From the NCBI GenBank assembly GCA_934590355.1, contig CAKTOX010000002.1, positions 49,652 to 113,651 of the forward strand: DNA of 64,000 nt, written 5' to 3'. The notes beneath the pieces are model-generated. The model was not told the origin of the DNA. It did no database searches and worked only from the letters and a program-made list of their open reading frames with translations. This stretch comes from an uncultured Oscillospiraceae bacterium (lineage in GTDB: Bacteria; Bacillota; Clostridia; Oscillospirales; Oscillospiraceae). The position numbers and the translations under genes are program-made. Shown here in pieces: positions 1 through 7,276 of this stretch; within the stretch, counting starts at the first letter, position 1, and each line of letters opens with the position of its first letter.

Positions 1-3
1 AAT

Positions 4-32
4 TTTTTAAGGGATGCCTAATCCCTTAAAAA
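4..32. repeat. 12-bp perfect inverted repeat
   Basis: Arms at 4-15 and 21-32 are exactly complementary around a 5-base loop (GCCTA). No T-run follows either arm, so it is not a classic intrinsic terminator. It lies at the AT-rich left edge next to other palindromes of the presumed mobile-element remnant. Confidence 0.6.
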
Positions 33-34
33 TA

Positions 35-56
35 CACATACTCAATTGAGTATGTG
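35..56. promoter_or_regulatory. 22-bp perfect palindrome, operator-like
   Basis: CACATACTCAATTGAGTATG plus TG is fully self-complementary, centred between 45 and 46. This length and symmetry suit a site for a dimeric repressor or a processing protein of the mobile element. No T-tract follows, so a terminator is unlikely. The binding protein is unknown. Confidence 0.5.
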
Positions 57-103
57 ACATAAAAAGGAGCTGCAACCGAAAAATTTTTCAGAAAATGCTT
101 GAG

Positions 104-121
104 GCATACAAGCTTGTATGC
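104..121. promoter_or_regulatory. 18-bp palindrome, copy 1
   Basis: GCATACAAGCTTGTATGC is a perfect palindrome. A 16/18 match (GCATACAAGCCTGTATTC) occurs at 587-604. Both copies lie ahead of very small genes in the AT-rich left segment, which suggests a repeated protein-binding site, perhaps for the ribbon-helix-helix-like protein encoded between them. That link is inference. Confidence 0.5.
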
Positions 122-155
122 TATGCTTTGGCATGTCAAGAGGGGAACGGCGAAG

Positions 156-174
156 CCTCCTACATACGAGGAGG
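156..174 (+). promoter_or_regulatory. hairpin sequestering the toxin ribosome binding site
   Basis: CCTCCT (156-161), a 7-base loop and AGGAGG (169-174) form a perfect 6-bp stem. The 3' arm is the Shine-Dalgarno sequence of the small ORF that starts at 182. Masking of the ribosome binding site is a common feature of type I toxin mRNAs. Confidence 0.6.
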
Positions 175-181
175 TGACAAC

Positions 182-265
182 ATGACGGTTTTAGAAGTCC
201 TCGCACTGCTTAACCTGTTAGCCGTTGTTATCTTTGGAGTTATTAACATAACCAAAAAGAAATAA
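182..265 (+). CDS. putative holin-like toxin (27 aa)
   Basis: This 27-residue ORF starts MTVLEVLALLNLL, spans one hydrophobic membrane segment (about residues 5-22) and ends in a basic tail (NITKKK). That layout matches the small holin-like or TxpA-like toxins of Firmicutes prophages and integrative elements, which are usually paired with an antisense RNA in a type I toxin-antitoxin system. A near-perfect ribosome binding site (GAGGAGGTGA) precedes ATG 182 and is itself paired in a hairpin. A GC-rich hairpin follows directly. The antisense RNA cannot be shown from sequence alone. It could instead be a neutral phage leftover. Confidence 0.6.
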   Translation: MTVLEVLALLNLLAVVIFGVINITKKK

Positions 266-288
266 CCGCCACCCGGCCCGGTGACGGT
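265..288 (+). terminator. GC-rich hairpin after the toxin ORF
   Basis: ACCG (265-268) pairs with CGGT (285-288), with an inner ACC/GGT pairing. It is followed only by a weak T-containing stretch (CTTATT). It may end the toxin mRNA or be shared with a convergent antisense RNA. Confidence 0.4.
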
Positions 289-366
289 CTTATTAAAGAT
301 TATTAACCTGCCGAGCTGACCGCATAGGTCTCGCCCTTTCGATTTTATAATATCACCGCCGAGGGG

Positions 367-564
367 GTGGAGTCAATAGGTAAAACAAGCAGTGACGCAA
401 AATCTCGCTGGCTGCGCGAAAATTACAAAACCTATCGCGTTAACTTGCGATATGACACAGACAGTAAAATAATTGACTTCATGGAATTGCACAAGGGTGC
501 CGAAGGGGTAACGCCAATAATCCGCGAAGCATTAGAGCTGTACATCAAAAGCAAAGGAGACTAA
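367..564 (+). CDS. ribbon-helix-helix-like small DNA-binding protein
   Basis: This 65-residue protein with a GTG start has a basic N terminus (SSDAKSRWLRENYKTYRVNL) followed by the alternating strand and two-helix pattern seen in small CopG/Arc-type proteins of plasmids and integrative elements. The end, PIIREALELYIKSKG, resembles the second helix of such proteins. It sits in the AT-rich segment beside the toxin candidate, between two copies of an 18-bp palindrome that it might bind. The ribosome binding site (GAGGGGG) is close to the start, so the exact start is uncertain. Family assignment is by pattern only. Confidence 0.55.
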   Translation: MESIGKTSSDAKSRWLRENYKTYRVNLRYDTDSKIIDFMELHKGAEGVTPIIREALELYIKSKGD

Positions 565-586
565 ATTCAGTCCCCTTAAAACAAAG

Positions 587-604
587 GCATACAAGCCTGT
601 ATTC
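587..604. promoter_or_regulatory. 18-bp palindrome, copy 2 (imperfect)
   Basis: GCATACAAGCCTGTATTC matches the palindrome at 104-121 in 16 of 18 positions. It lies just ahead of a good ribosome binding site (AAAGGAG, about 615) and a very short ORF. Confidence 0.45.
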
Positions 605-627
605 CGCGATCAGAAAGGAGCAACACA

Positions 628-657
628 ATGAAATTTTTTGAACGCAGAATGTGTTAA
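628..657 (+). pseudogene. truncated 5' end of a mobile-element gene
   Basis: A strong ribosome binding site (AAAGGAGCAACACA) and ATG at 628 open a reading frame that stops after nine codons (MKFFERRMC). Downstream sequence changes to the GC-rich and repeat-like type of the host chromosome. The simplest reading is that only the start of a former gene remains at the edge of a decayed integrated element. A leader peptide is the alternative. Confidence 0.3.
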
Positions 658-741
658 CAGGGTTTTATGGCGCTCTGTCCGCCACGGCGAGTGGCAGAGC
701 ACTCGCAATAACCGTATCGGTAGGTGCGTCAAGGTGCCATC

Positions 742-783
742 AAAAAACCTGTGCAGCGATTTTTTTCGCTGCACAGGTTTTTT
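742..783. terminator. strong bidirectional intrinsic terminator
   Basis: Perfect 14-bp arms (746-759 and 766-779) with a T-only loop are followed by T-runs on both strands. On the minus strand it ends the rarA-DUF951-zinc-ribbon operon; on the plus strand it would stop transcripts from the mobile-element remnant. Confidence 0.85.
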
Positions 784-785
784 AC

Positions 786-1040
786 TTATTCGTTTTCATC
801 GTCGTCGCCGAATTTACAGCCGCAGAAGGGGCAGTGCTTGAGGGTGCCGTTGGGCAGCATTTTATGGCACTTCGGACAGCGCCAGAACAGCAGAAACGAC
901 ACGACGAACGCGACCGCAAGCAGCATGACGATGATGGGGATCACCTCGCTGTCAACATACGACAGCAGAAGCAGCGCGGCGAGGATCGCAATGAAAAACA
1001 GCGGCAGAGCCACTTGTCTGAATTTATTAGGATCGCGCAT
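786..1040 (-). CDS. small membrane protein with C-terminal zinc ribbon
   Basis: The 84-residue product has two hydrophobic segments (about residues 10-28 and 33-52) and then a zinc-ribbon knuckle pair, CPKC and CPFC (about residues 54-74), ending in an acidic tail. It starts at 1040 with a good GGAGGTG site eight bases upstream. It is the last gene of the rarA operon, just before the terminator. The function is unknown; the zinc ribbon suggests a structural metal site facing the cytoplasm. Confidence 0.75.
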   Translation of the reverse strand: MRDPNKFRQVALPLFFIAILAALLLLSYVDSEVIPIIVMLLAVAFVVSFLLFWRCPKCHKMLPNGTLKHCPFCGCKFGDDDENE

Positions 1041-1085
1041 GGCGATACACCTCCGTAACGGTTTTTATGGCGGAAAACGCCCGAA

Positions 1086-1283
1086 TCACAGCGTTCTCCC
1101 GTCGCGCTCAACGGCGCGGATATTTTTCTCGAACTTACTGCGCGCGCCCATGACTTCGTGCCCGCAGCCGAGGCAGCGGAGCTTGAAATCGGCGCCGATG
1201 CGCAGCACCTGCCAGCGCTTTTCGCCGCAGGGATGGGCTTTTTTCATCGTCAGCACGTCGCCGACCTGAATGTCCATCGGCAT
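1086..1283 (-). CDS. DUF951 family protein
   Basis: This is a 65-residue protein with the pattern MDIQVGDVLTMKKAHPCG, then LRCLGCGHEVM and a KFEKNI end, characteristic of DUF951, a conserved small Firmicutes family of unknown function. The Cys residues (HPCG and CLGCG) suggest a small metal-binding or nucleic-acid-binding fold. The ATG at 1283 is preferred because GAGGTGG lies at proper distance; a GTG three codons upstream overlaps that site. It follows rarA by about 10 bases, so the two are surely cotranscribed. Confidence 0.85.
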   Translation of the reverse strand: MPMDIQVGDVLTMKKAHPCGEKRWQVLRIGADFKLRCLGCGHEVMGARSKFEKNIRAVERDGRTL

Positions 1284-1293
1284 TTTTGCCACC

Positions 1294-2553
1294 TCACTTT
1301 TTTATCTCGTCCCAGTATTTTTTCGCGGCCTGCTCGATCTTGTTGTCGCCGAAGCCGTAATACCGCGTGCCGCGAAGCGCGTCGGGCAGATACTGCTGGC
1401 GCACCCAGTGTGCGGGGAAGTCGTGGGGGTATTTATAGCCCTGCTCGCGCTCGAAGCCCGCACCGTCGGCGTGCACGTTCTGAAGCTCGCGCGGCGGCGG
1501 CCCGCTTTTGCCCGCGCGAACGTCGGCGATGGCGGCGTTTATCGCCATGTATGCGCTGTTCGATTTGGGCGCGGTGGCGAGGAAAATGACCGCCTCGGCA
1601 AGCGGCAGCCGAGCCTCGGGCATGCCGAGCTGGAGCGCGGAGTCAACGCAGGCCTTGACGATCGGCACCGCCTGCGGATAGGCAAGACCGATGTCCTCGC
1701 TGGCCGAGCACAGTATGCGGCGGCACGCGCCGATGAGGTCGCCCGCCTCCAGCAGCCGCGCAAGATAGTGCAGCGCCGCGTCCGGATCGGAGCCGCGCAT
1801 GGACTTCATTAGCGCCGACAGCGCGTCAAAATGCTCGTCGCCGTCGCGGTCATAGCGCATCGCGCTGCGCTGGGTCACCGCCCGTGCATCCTCAAGCGTT
1901 ATGAGCGCCCTGCCGTCCCGCCTCACGGCGGCGGAAAACAGCAGCTCCACCGCGTTTATCGCCTTGCGCACGTCCCCGCCGCAGGCCTGACTTATCCGCA
2001 GCGCCGCGCCCGGCTCAAGCTCGGGCGTCACGCCTTTTTTCTCGGCAAGCAGCTTGAATGCGCGCTCGACCGCGTGCTGCGCCTCCTCGGGGGCTACGGG
2101 CTTGAATTCGAACACCGTCGAGCGGCTGAGGATAGCTCCGAACACGCAGAAATACGGGTTTTCCGTCGTTGAGGCGATGAGCGTGATGCGCCCGTCCTCG
2201 ATGAACTCCAGCAGCGATTGCTGCTGCTTTTTGTTGAAATACTGGATCTCGTCGAGGTACAGCAGCACGCCGCCAGGGGTCAGGAGCGTGTCGAGCTCGG
2301 CGATGATCTCCTTAATGTCGGCAAGCCCCGCGGTGGTGGCGTTGAGCTTGCGCAGGGTGCGGTTCGTTTTCTCCGCGATTATGCGCGCGACCGTCGTCTT
2401 GCCCGTGCCCGACGGGCCGTAGAAGATCATGTTCGGAATGTCGCCGCTTTCGATTATTCGGCGCAGCAGCCCGTTGCCGCCGAGGATGTGCTTCTGCCCG
2501 ACCACCTCGTCGAGGCTGCGGGGTCTTATTTCGTCTGCAAGAGGTTTATACAT
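1294..2553 (-). CDS. rarA: replication-associated recombination protein A (RarA/MgsA)
   Basis: The 419-residue AAA+ ATPase belongs to the clamp-loader-related RarA/Mgs1/WRNIP1 family, which acts at stalled replication forks. The Walker A motif GPSGTGKTT lies near residues 46-54 and the Walker B YLDEIQYF near 99-106. The family signature ASTTENPYF (sensor 1) is present, and a C-terminal tetramerisation region contains AYMAINAAIADV. The start at 2553 (MYKPLADEIRP) has a GGGAG site; an upstream in-frame start would add a non-homologous leader. It heads a three-gene operon and is divergent from nth. Confidence 0.95.
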   Translation of the reverse strand: MYKPLADEIRPRSLDEVVGQKHILGGNGLLRRIIESGDIPNMIFYGPSGTGKTTVARIIAEKTNRTLRKLNATTAGLADIKEIIAELDTLLTPGGVLLYLDEIQYFNKKQQQSLLEFIEDGRITLIASTTENPYFCVFGAILSRSTVFEFKPVAPEEAQHAVERAFKLLAEKKGVTPELEPGAALRISQACGGDVRKAINAVELLFSAAVRRDGRALITLEDARAVTQRSAMRYDRDGDEHFDALSALMKSMRGSDPDAALHYLARLLEAGDLIGACRRILCSASEDIGLAYPQAVPIVKACVDSALQLGMPEARLPLAEAVIFLATAPKSNSAYMAINAAIADVRAGKSGPPPRELQNVHADGAGFEREQGYKYPHDFPAHWVRQQYLPDALRGTRYYGFGDNKIEQAAKKYWDEIKK

Positions 2554-2632
2554 ATGCTTCTCCCGAGCCGTGTCGCATTTGCGCTGGCGCATGGCACGGC
2601 ATGTGTGGTAAAATGGGTGCGAGGTGATGATA

Positions 2633-3271
2633 ATGCGTACAAAGCAGCAGGTGTCGGAGATAGTCCGGCGTTTGGAGGAGTGCTATCCTCTGGCCGAATG
2701 CACGCTCGATTATAAAAAGGATTATGAATTACTGTTTTCCGTGCGTCTTGCGGCTCAGTGCACCGATGCGCGGGTCAATGAGATAACTCCGGCGCTGTTT
2801 GCGCGCTTCCCGACGCTCGAGAGCTTCGCCGAAGCCGACGTCGCGGAGGTCGAGGAGTATGTTCACTCCTGCGGCTTTTACCGCGCCAAGGCGCACGACA
2901 TTGTCGGCAGCGCGAGGATGCTGACAGAGCGCTTCGGCGGCAGGGTGCCCGATAACATGGACGAGCTGCTCACGCTGCCCGGGGTCGGGCGCAAAACCGC
3001 CAATCTCATCCTCGGCGATCTTTACCGCGTCCCGGGCTCGGTCGTCGTGGACACGCACTGCATCAGAATTTCAAACCGCCTCGGGCTCGTCGATGATCTC
3101 AAGGACCCCGCGAAGATAGAGGCGGAGCTTCGGCGGCAGCTCCCGCCCGAAAAGAGCTCGGATTTCTGCCACCGTCTCGTCCTGCACGGACGCGCCGTCT
3201 GTACCGCCCGCAAGCCCGCGTGCAGCTCCTGCTGCCTCCGCACCTGTTGCCGCAGCGGCGATGCGCCTTGA
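2633..3271 (+). CDS. nth: endonuclease III
   Basis: This DNA glycosylase/AP lyase removes oxidised pyrimidines in base excision repair. The helix-hairpin-helix LPGVGRKTAN carries the catalytic Lys (residue 121), and VDTH carries the Asp (140). The C terminus has the iron-sulfur loop Cys pattern C-x6-C-x2-C-x5-C (190, 197, 200, 206). The start at 2633 places AGGTG at suitable distance; GTG 2624 and ATG 2627 are alternatives. The last codons (SGDAP and stop) lie inside the left end of the downstream repeat, so the natural C terminus may have been replaced. Length of 212 aa is normal for the family. Confidence 0.95.
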   Translation: MRTKQQVSEIVRRLEECYPLAECTLDYKKDYELLFSVRLAAQCTDARVNEITPALFARFPTLESFAEADVAEVEEYVHSCGFYRAKAHDIVGSARMLTERFGGRVPDNMDELLTLPGVGRKTANLILGDLYRVPGSVVVDTHCIRISNRLGLVDDLKDPAKIEAELRRQLPPEKSSDFCHRLVLHGRAVCTARKPACSSCCLRTCCRSGDAP

Positions 3272-3890
3272 GGTTTTACCGATACGCATATTGCAGGTGC
3301 ACGGCTCGCTCGCCGCGAGGGGCAGTTCATCTTAGGATTATACCTATACATCTTTTGCGGTTGCTCGGTTACGAGGGCGCGGAGGAAACCGTAGTTGCCG
3401 CGCACTATCGTAGTGCGTCATTGGCTCCCTTGCGTAAAGGGAGCTGTCAGCGATAGCTGACTGATGAGGTGAATTAATATATTTTTTAGTAAGGAATATA
3501 AACACCTCATCCGGCTCTCCGCTTCGCTCCGACCCACCTTCCCCTCAAGGGGAAGGCAATGCCGTGGAAATTACGCTGCCGTGTCTTTTCGGCATTTCAA
3601 ATAACCATTAATTCCGACCATGCGGGCGAGCAATGCTCGCCCCTACGGCGTTGATTGCACTTCCGACGAGAATGTAGGGGCGACCATTGGTCGCCCGCCA
3701 CTGCCGTGGAGGCAATGGCGCCACCTACATTGGAAATAGATTATACTGCGGTGTCACGGTAACGGACTTCCGACCAAGACAGCACTCAAGGGGAGCGCGG
3801 CAGATATGGTTTTGCCGGTATTTTCGATACCGTGATACCGCAAAAACCATATCGGTAGAAGCGTCAATGCGCCATCGCCCCTATGGCAAT
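3257..3890. repeat. composite intergenic repeat with imperfect terminal inverted repeats
   Basis: The left end (GGCGATGCGCCTTGAGG, then TTACCGATACG) reappears inverted at 3845-3880, giving MITE-like ends around about 620 bases without a gene. Inside are small palindromes: GCACTA-TAGTGC (about 3399), TCCCTT-AAGGGA (about 3427), GATGAGGTG paired with CACCTCATC (about 3463-3511), the AAGGGGAAGG motif (about 3546), GCGAGCAATGCTCGC (about 3628) and GCGACCATTGGTCGC (about 3680). Related copies occur at 23315, 25517, 27728 and 35283. No coding content is evident. Confidence 0.7.
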
Positions 3891-3894
3891 AGAG

Positions 3895-4698
3895 TCAGTT
3901 CGCCTCCAAAAACAGGTCTTTATCTATGATGGCCCGGAGGGCCTGCTGGACGGCGGAGTCGAAGCCGAGCTCACGCAGCTTGCACACGCCCTCGATGGTG
4001 GTGCCGCCGGGGGAGCAGACCTTGTTCATGAGCGCGATGGGGTGCTCGGAGCTGTCCATCGCAAGGGCGGAGCTGCCCATCACGGTGGCGCAGGCGATCT
4101 CCTCGGCGAGGGGTCTTGCAAAGCCCGCGCGCACTCCCGCCTCCGCGAGAGCGTCTATATACATGAGCACGAACGCGCCGGAGGCTCCGCCGAGCGCGCC
4201 GAAGGCGGGGAAGAGCTTTTCCTCGATGTGATACACCTTGCCGACGCCGGAGAATATCGCGTCCGCTATCTTCAGCTGCGCCTCTCCCGCCGCCTTGCCG
4301 CCGCAAACGGCGGTGACGGACGCCTTGACCTTGGCGTTTATGTTCGGCATGATGCGCACGACGGGCACGCCCTTTGCAAGGCGCTCCTCGTACCATTCGG
4401 TGCTTTTTCCGGCGGCGATGGTGAGGACGAGCTTGTCCTTGGTGACGCTCTTGCTTATTTCCTCGATCACGCCCGGCATGACCTGCGGCTTTACCGCGAG
4501 CACGATGACATCGGACTTCTGCACGACGTCGGCGGCGCTTGCGCAGGGGATTATCCCGTGCTTTTCCTTGAGCGCGAGGGTCTTTGCCTCGGAGCGGTTA
4601 TATCCGTAAAGGTAATCGTTTTTGAACCTTCCGCAGGCAGCCATGCCGGCGATTATCGCGCTTGCCATGTTGCCCAAGCCTATGAAACCGTATCTCAT
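3895..4698 (-). CDS. proC: pyrroline-5-carboxylate reductase
   Basis: This 267-residue NAD(P)H-dependent enzyme makes the last step of proline synthesis. The N-terminal Rossmann motif GFIGLGNMASAI (residues 4-15) and the C-terminal signature region SPGGTTIEGVCKL, where the family binds substrate, are both present. The start at 4698 (MRYGFIG) has an AGAGGTCG site; a longer frame upstream lacks homology. It is transcribed alone, divergent from the lysine riboswitch, and its 3' end abuts the repeat, leaving no clear terminator between them. Confidence 0.95.
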   Translation of the reverse strand: MRYGFIGLGNMASAIIAGMAACGRFKNDYLYGYNRSEAKTLALKEKHGIIPCASAADVVQKSDVIVLAVKPQVMPGVIEEISKSVTKDKLVLTIAAGKSTEWYEERLAKGVPVVRIMPNINAKVKASVTAVCGGKAAGEAQLKIADAIFSGVGKVYHIEEKLFPAFGALGGASGAFVLMYIDALAEAGVRAGFARPLAEEIACATVMGSSALAMDSSEHPIALMNKVCSPGGTTIEGVCKLRELGFDSAVQQALRAIIDKDLFLEAN

Positions 4699-4800
4699 AA
4701 AAAGCGACCTCTTTTCGTTTTTTTCTATTTTATCATCGTAAAGCATGATTAACAAGGGCGAAAGATGTCGAAAGAATATAAATAAAATGTTAATAGGGGC

Positions 4801-4828
4801 TTGACAAAGGTAAATTTGCATATATAAT
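4801..4828 (+). promoter_or_regulatory. sigma-A promoter of the lysine riboswitch transcript
   Basis: TTGACA (4801-4806), a 16-bp spacer and TATAAT (4823-4828) are both consensus boxes. Transcription would start near 4835, a few bases before riboswitch helix P1. Confidence 0.85.
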
Positions 4829-4847
4829 GGACACAAATTGAACAAGA

Positions 4848-5005
4848 CATGATAGAGGCGCGATCGTCATCAGTAGCTTTGTCAAAACGCAGGGAAGCGT
4901 GAAGCGAAAGGGGCTGTCGCCGAAGGACCCGATCCTCCCGAGGTCGGACACCTGGGATGCAGGAGAACATTCTGCATACTGTCGCTAACGCGGAGAGCTG
5001 TCATG
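4848..5005 (+). promoter_or_regulatory. lysine riboswitch (L box)
   Basis: The segment has conserved L-box blocks in order: GATAGAGGCGCGA (4851), AGTAG, GAAAGGGGCTGTCGCCGAAG (about 4913-4932), the TCTGCAT-ACTGTCGC block (about 4971-4985) and GGAGAGCTGTC (4992-5002). Helix P1 pairs CATGATAG (4848-4855) with CTGTCATG (4998-5005). The P1 3' strand (TCATGAT) could also pair with ATCATGG in the 3' arm of the downstream terminator, which gives a lysine-dependent off switch. It controls the transporter gene at 5096. Confidence 0.92.
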
Positions 5006-5031
5006 ATCCGGCAAGATGTTTATTTTCTGTT

Positions 5032-5063
5032 GAGTCATGATCGCATCATGGCTCGATTTTTTT
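5032..5063 (+). terminator. riboswitch expression-platform terminator
   Basis: GAGTCATGAT (5032-5041) pairs with ATCATGGCTC (5045-5054) and is followed by seven T residues. It competes with an antiterminator formed by the P1 3' strand, so it should form when lysine is bound. Confidence 0.85.
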
Positions 5064-5095
5064 GTTCAAAATAAAGAGTAAAGGAAAGAAACATC

Positions 5096-6625
5096 ATGCA
5101 ATTCGTAAACACCTTCTGGGCTCTGGTCCCGCCGATCGTCGCCATCGGTCTGGCGCTGATCACCAAGGAGACTTTCAGCTCGCTGTTCGTCGGCATCCTC
5201 GTCGGCGCGCTGTTCGTGGCAAACTTCAACCCCGTCGGCACGCTCGACGCGATGATAACCGAGGGCTTCACCCCCGCGATCTCGGAAAACGCGGGCATTT
5301 TCATGTTCCTCGTTATTCTCGGCATCATGGTCGCGCTGGTAAACTCCACGGGCGCGGCTGCGGCGTTCGGCAAGTGGGCGGCAAAGCACGTCAAGGGCCG
5401 CGCCGGCACCCTGCTCGCCACCTTCGTCCTCGGCGTTCTCATTTTCATTGATGACTACTTCAACTGCCTGACCGTCGGCTCTGTCATGCGCCCCCTGACC
5501 GATAACCAGAAGGTCTCCCGCGCAAAGCTTGCGTACATCATCGACGCCACCGCGGCTCCCGTCTGCATGATCGCCCCCGTATCGAGCTGGGCGGCGGCAG
5601 TCTCCGGTGTTGCGGAGGACCTCGACGCCGGCATATCCGGTATTCAGCTTTTCATTCAGGCTATCCCGTTTAACTTCTATTCTCTGCTGACCTTCGTGTT
5701 TGTCATCGGCATGATCGTCATGGGCTTCGACTACGGTCCCATGGCAAAGTGCGAGCTTGAGGCGCTCAAGGGCAACCTCGGCTCTCTCGGCAACGACGAG
5801 GAGATCGAAAATACCAAGGCAACTCTGTGGGATATGCTCATCCCCATCATTGTGCTCATCGCAATGTGCATCATCGGCCTTATGTACGTCGGCGGCTTCT
5901 GGGATGCCGAGAGCGGCGTCGCGGGCGACTTTGTCGGCGCGTTCGGCAACACCGACGCCTTCGTCGGTCTGCCATGGGGCTCCCTCGTTGCACTCGTTTT
6001 CACCATCGTTTACCTCATCTGCCGCCGCATCACCTCCTTCAAGGATGCAATGGCCTGTGCGGTCAAGGGCTTTAACGCAATGGTACCCGCGATCCTCATC
6101 CTGACCTTTGCCGTTACCCTGAAGAACATGACCGGTCTGCTCGGCGCCGCGACCTATGTTGAGGGCGTCATGAAGGCTGCTTCTGCCGGCCTGTTCAACA
6201 TGCTTCCGGCGATCATTTTCGTTGTCGCCTGCCTGCTGGCTTTCTCCACCGGCACGAGCTGGGGCACCTTCGGCATCCTCATCCCCATCGTTCTGCCCAT
6301 CTTCAAGGTCGGCGATCCTCTGCTCATGATCGGCATCTCCGCCTGCCTTGCCGGCGCTGTCTGCGGCGACCACTGCTCCCCCATCTCCGACACGACCATC
6401 ATGGCGTCTGCCGGTGCAAACTGCAACCACATCGAGCACGTTCGCACCCAGCTTCCCTATGCGGTCACCGTCGCCGTCATCAGCTTCATTAACTTCATCC
6501 TTGCGGGCTTCATCAAGAACGCATGGATCTGCCTGCCCATCGGTTTCGTCATGACCATCGCGGCTCTGTTCATCCTGCGCGCTGCCATCGGCACCAAGAC
6601 CGGCGCAGCCGCAAAGGCGGAGTAA
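5096..6625 (+). CDS. NhaC-superfamily transporter, predicted lysine transporter (LysW-like)
   Basis: The 509-residue polytopic membrane protein has about 11-12 hydrophobic segments and motifs of the NhaC Na+/H+ antiporter superfamily (DDYFNCLTVGSVMRPLTD; GTSWGTFGI; CGDHCSPISDTTIMAS). Superfamily membership alone would suggest antiport, but the upstream lysine riboswitch argues that it imports lysine; NhaC-type proteins under such control have been proposed as lysine transporters. The start has an AAAGGAAAG site. A terminator follows at 6647, so it is a single-gene unit. Substrate is inference from regulation. Confidence 0.88.
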   Translation: MQFVNTFWALVPPIVAIGLALITKETFSSLFVGILVGALFVANFNPVGTLDAMITEGFTPAISENAGIFMFLVILGIMVALVNSTGAAAAFGKWAAKHVKGRAGTLLATFVLGVLIFIDDYFNCLTVGSVMRPLTDNQKVSRAKLAYIIDATAAPVCMIAPVSSWAAAVSGVAEDLDAGISGIQLFIQAIPFNFYSLLTFVFVIGMIVMGFDYGPMAKCELEALKGNLGSLGNDEEIENTKATLWDMLIPIIVLIAMCIIGLMYVGGFWDAESGVAGDFVGAFGNTDAFVGLPWGSLVALVFTIVYLICRRITSFKDAMACAVKGFNAMVPAILILTFAVTLKNMTGLLGAATYVEGVMKAASAGLFNMLPAIIFVVACLLAFSTGTSWGTFGILIPIVLPIFKVGDPLLMIGISACLAGAVCGDHCSPISDTTIMASAGANCNHIEHVRTQLPYAVTVAVISFINFILAGFIKNAWICLPIGFVMTIAALFILRAAIGTKTGAAAKAE

Positions 6626-6646
6626 ATTTTAAGCTCACAAAACTAA

Positions 6647-6678
6647 ACGCCCGAAAGACTTTTCTTTCGGGCGTTTTT
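6647..6678 (+). terminator. intrinsic terminator of the lysine transporter gene
   Basis: ACGCCCGAAAGA pairs with TCTTTCGGGCGT around a short loop, followed by a T-run. Confidence 0.85.
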
Positions 6679-6704
6679 GAGATTTCATTTCGGGAGGAAC
6701 GGAC

Positions 6705-7235
6705 TTGGAGACAGTGCTCAGAGCCTGCACCGAGCAGGACACGGAAATGCTCAGAGAGCTTGCCGCGCAGACCTTTTGCGAGACCTTCGCGGGCGATTGC
6801 AGCGAAACGGATATGCGCAATTATATACAGACGGCGCTCTCGCCCGAGAGCGTCAGGGCGCAGCTTCAAAACCCCGCATCGCTTTTTATCTGCGCTCTTT
6901 GCGACGGCGCGGCGGCGGGCTATGTGAAGCTCAACGAGGCGCCCGCGCAGGGGGATATACACGACCCCGACTCGCTTGAGATCGAGCGGATATACGCCTA
7001 TGCGCGCTATCACGGCACGGGGCTGGGAGGGCGTCTTATGGAGGCGGCTCTCGATGAGGCGCGGCGCGGCGGCAAAAAATACGTCTGGCTCGGTGTTTGG
7101 GACAAGAACGCCAAGGCACTCGCGTTTTATAGGAAAAACGGCTTTTACGAGCACGGCGAGCATGACTTTCTCCTCGGCGAAACGGTCTTTCGTGATTTGA
7201 TAATGCGCCGAGATATATCGCAATATATAAAATAA
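6705..7235 (+). CDS. GNAT acetyltransferase, PaiA-like
   Basis: This 176-residue GCN5-related N-acetyltransferase resembles Bacillus PaiA, a polyamine acetyltransferase. Shared blocks are ESLEIERIY-like (SLEIERIYAYARYHGTGLG, acetyl-CoA loop near residues 86-104), KKYVWLGVWDKN and AFYRKNGF. A TTG start at 6705 is used because GGGAGGAAC lies just upstream and homology begins there. The gene faces a convergent GDPD gene across an unusual inverted repeat. Substrate (spermidine or other amines) is not proven. Confidence 0.85.
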   Translation: METVLRACTEQDTEMLRELAAQTFCETFAGDCSETDMRNYIQTALSPESVRAQLQNPASLFICALCDGAAAGYVKLNEAPAQGDIHDPDSLEIERIYAYARYHGTGLGGRLMEAALDEARRGGKKYVWLGVWDKNAKALAFYRKNGFYEHGEHDFLLGETVFRDLIMRRDISQYIK

Positions 7236-7276
7236 CGAAGCCCTCCGGAAGGTCGGTTGAGATAAGAAAACACACG

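Noticed and set aside
651..1269. Several overlapping plus-strand frames of 60-180 codons
   Set aside because: They cross the terminator at 742 and run antisense to two conserved minus-strand genes.
5066..6439. 457-codon open frame on the minus strand opposite the lysine transporter gene
   Set aside because: Composition is a His-, Asp- and Glu-rich shadow of a membrane protein gene in GC-rich DNA; no start signals and no recognisable domain.
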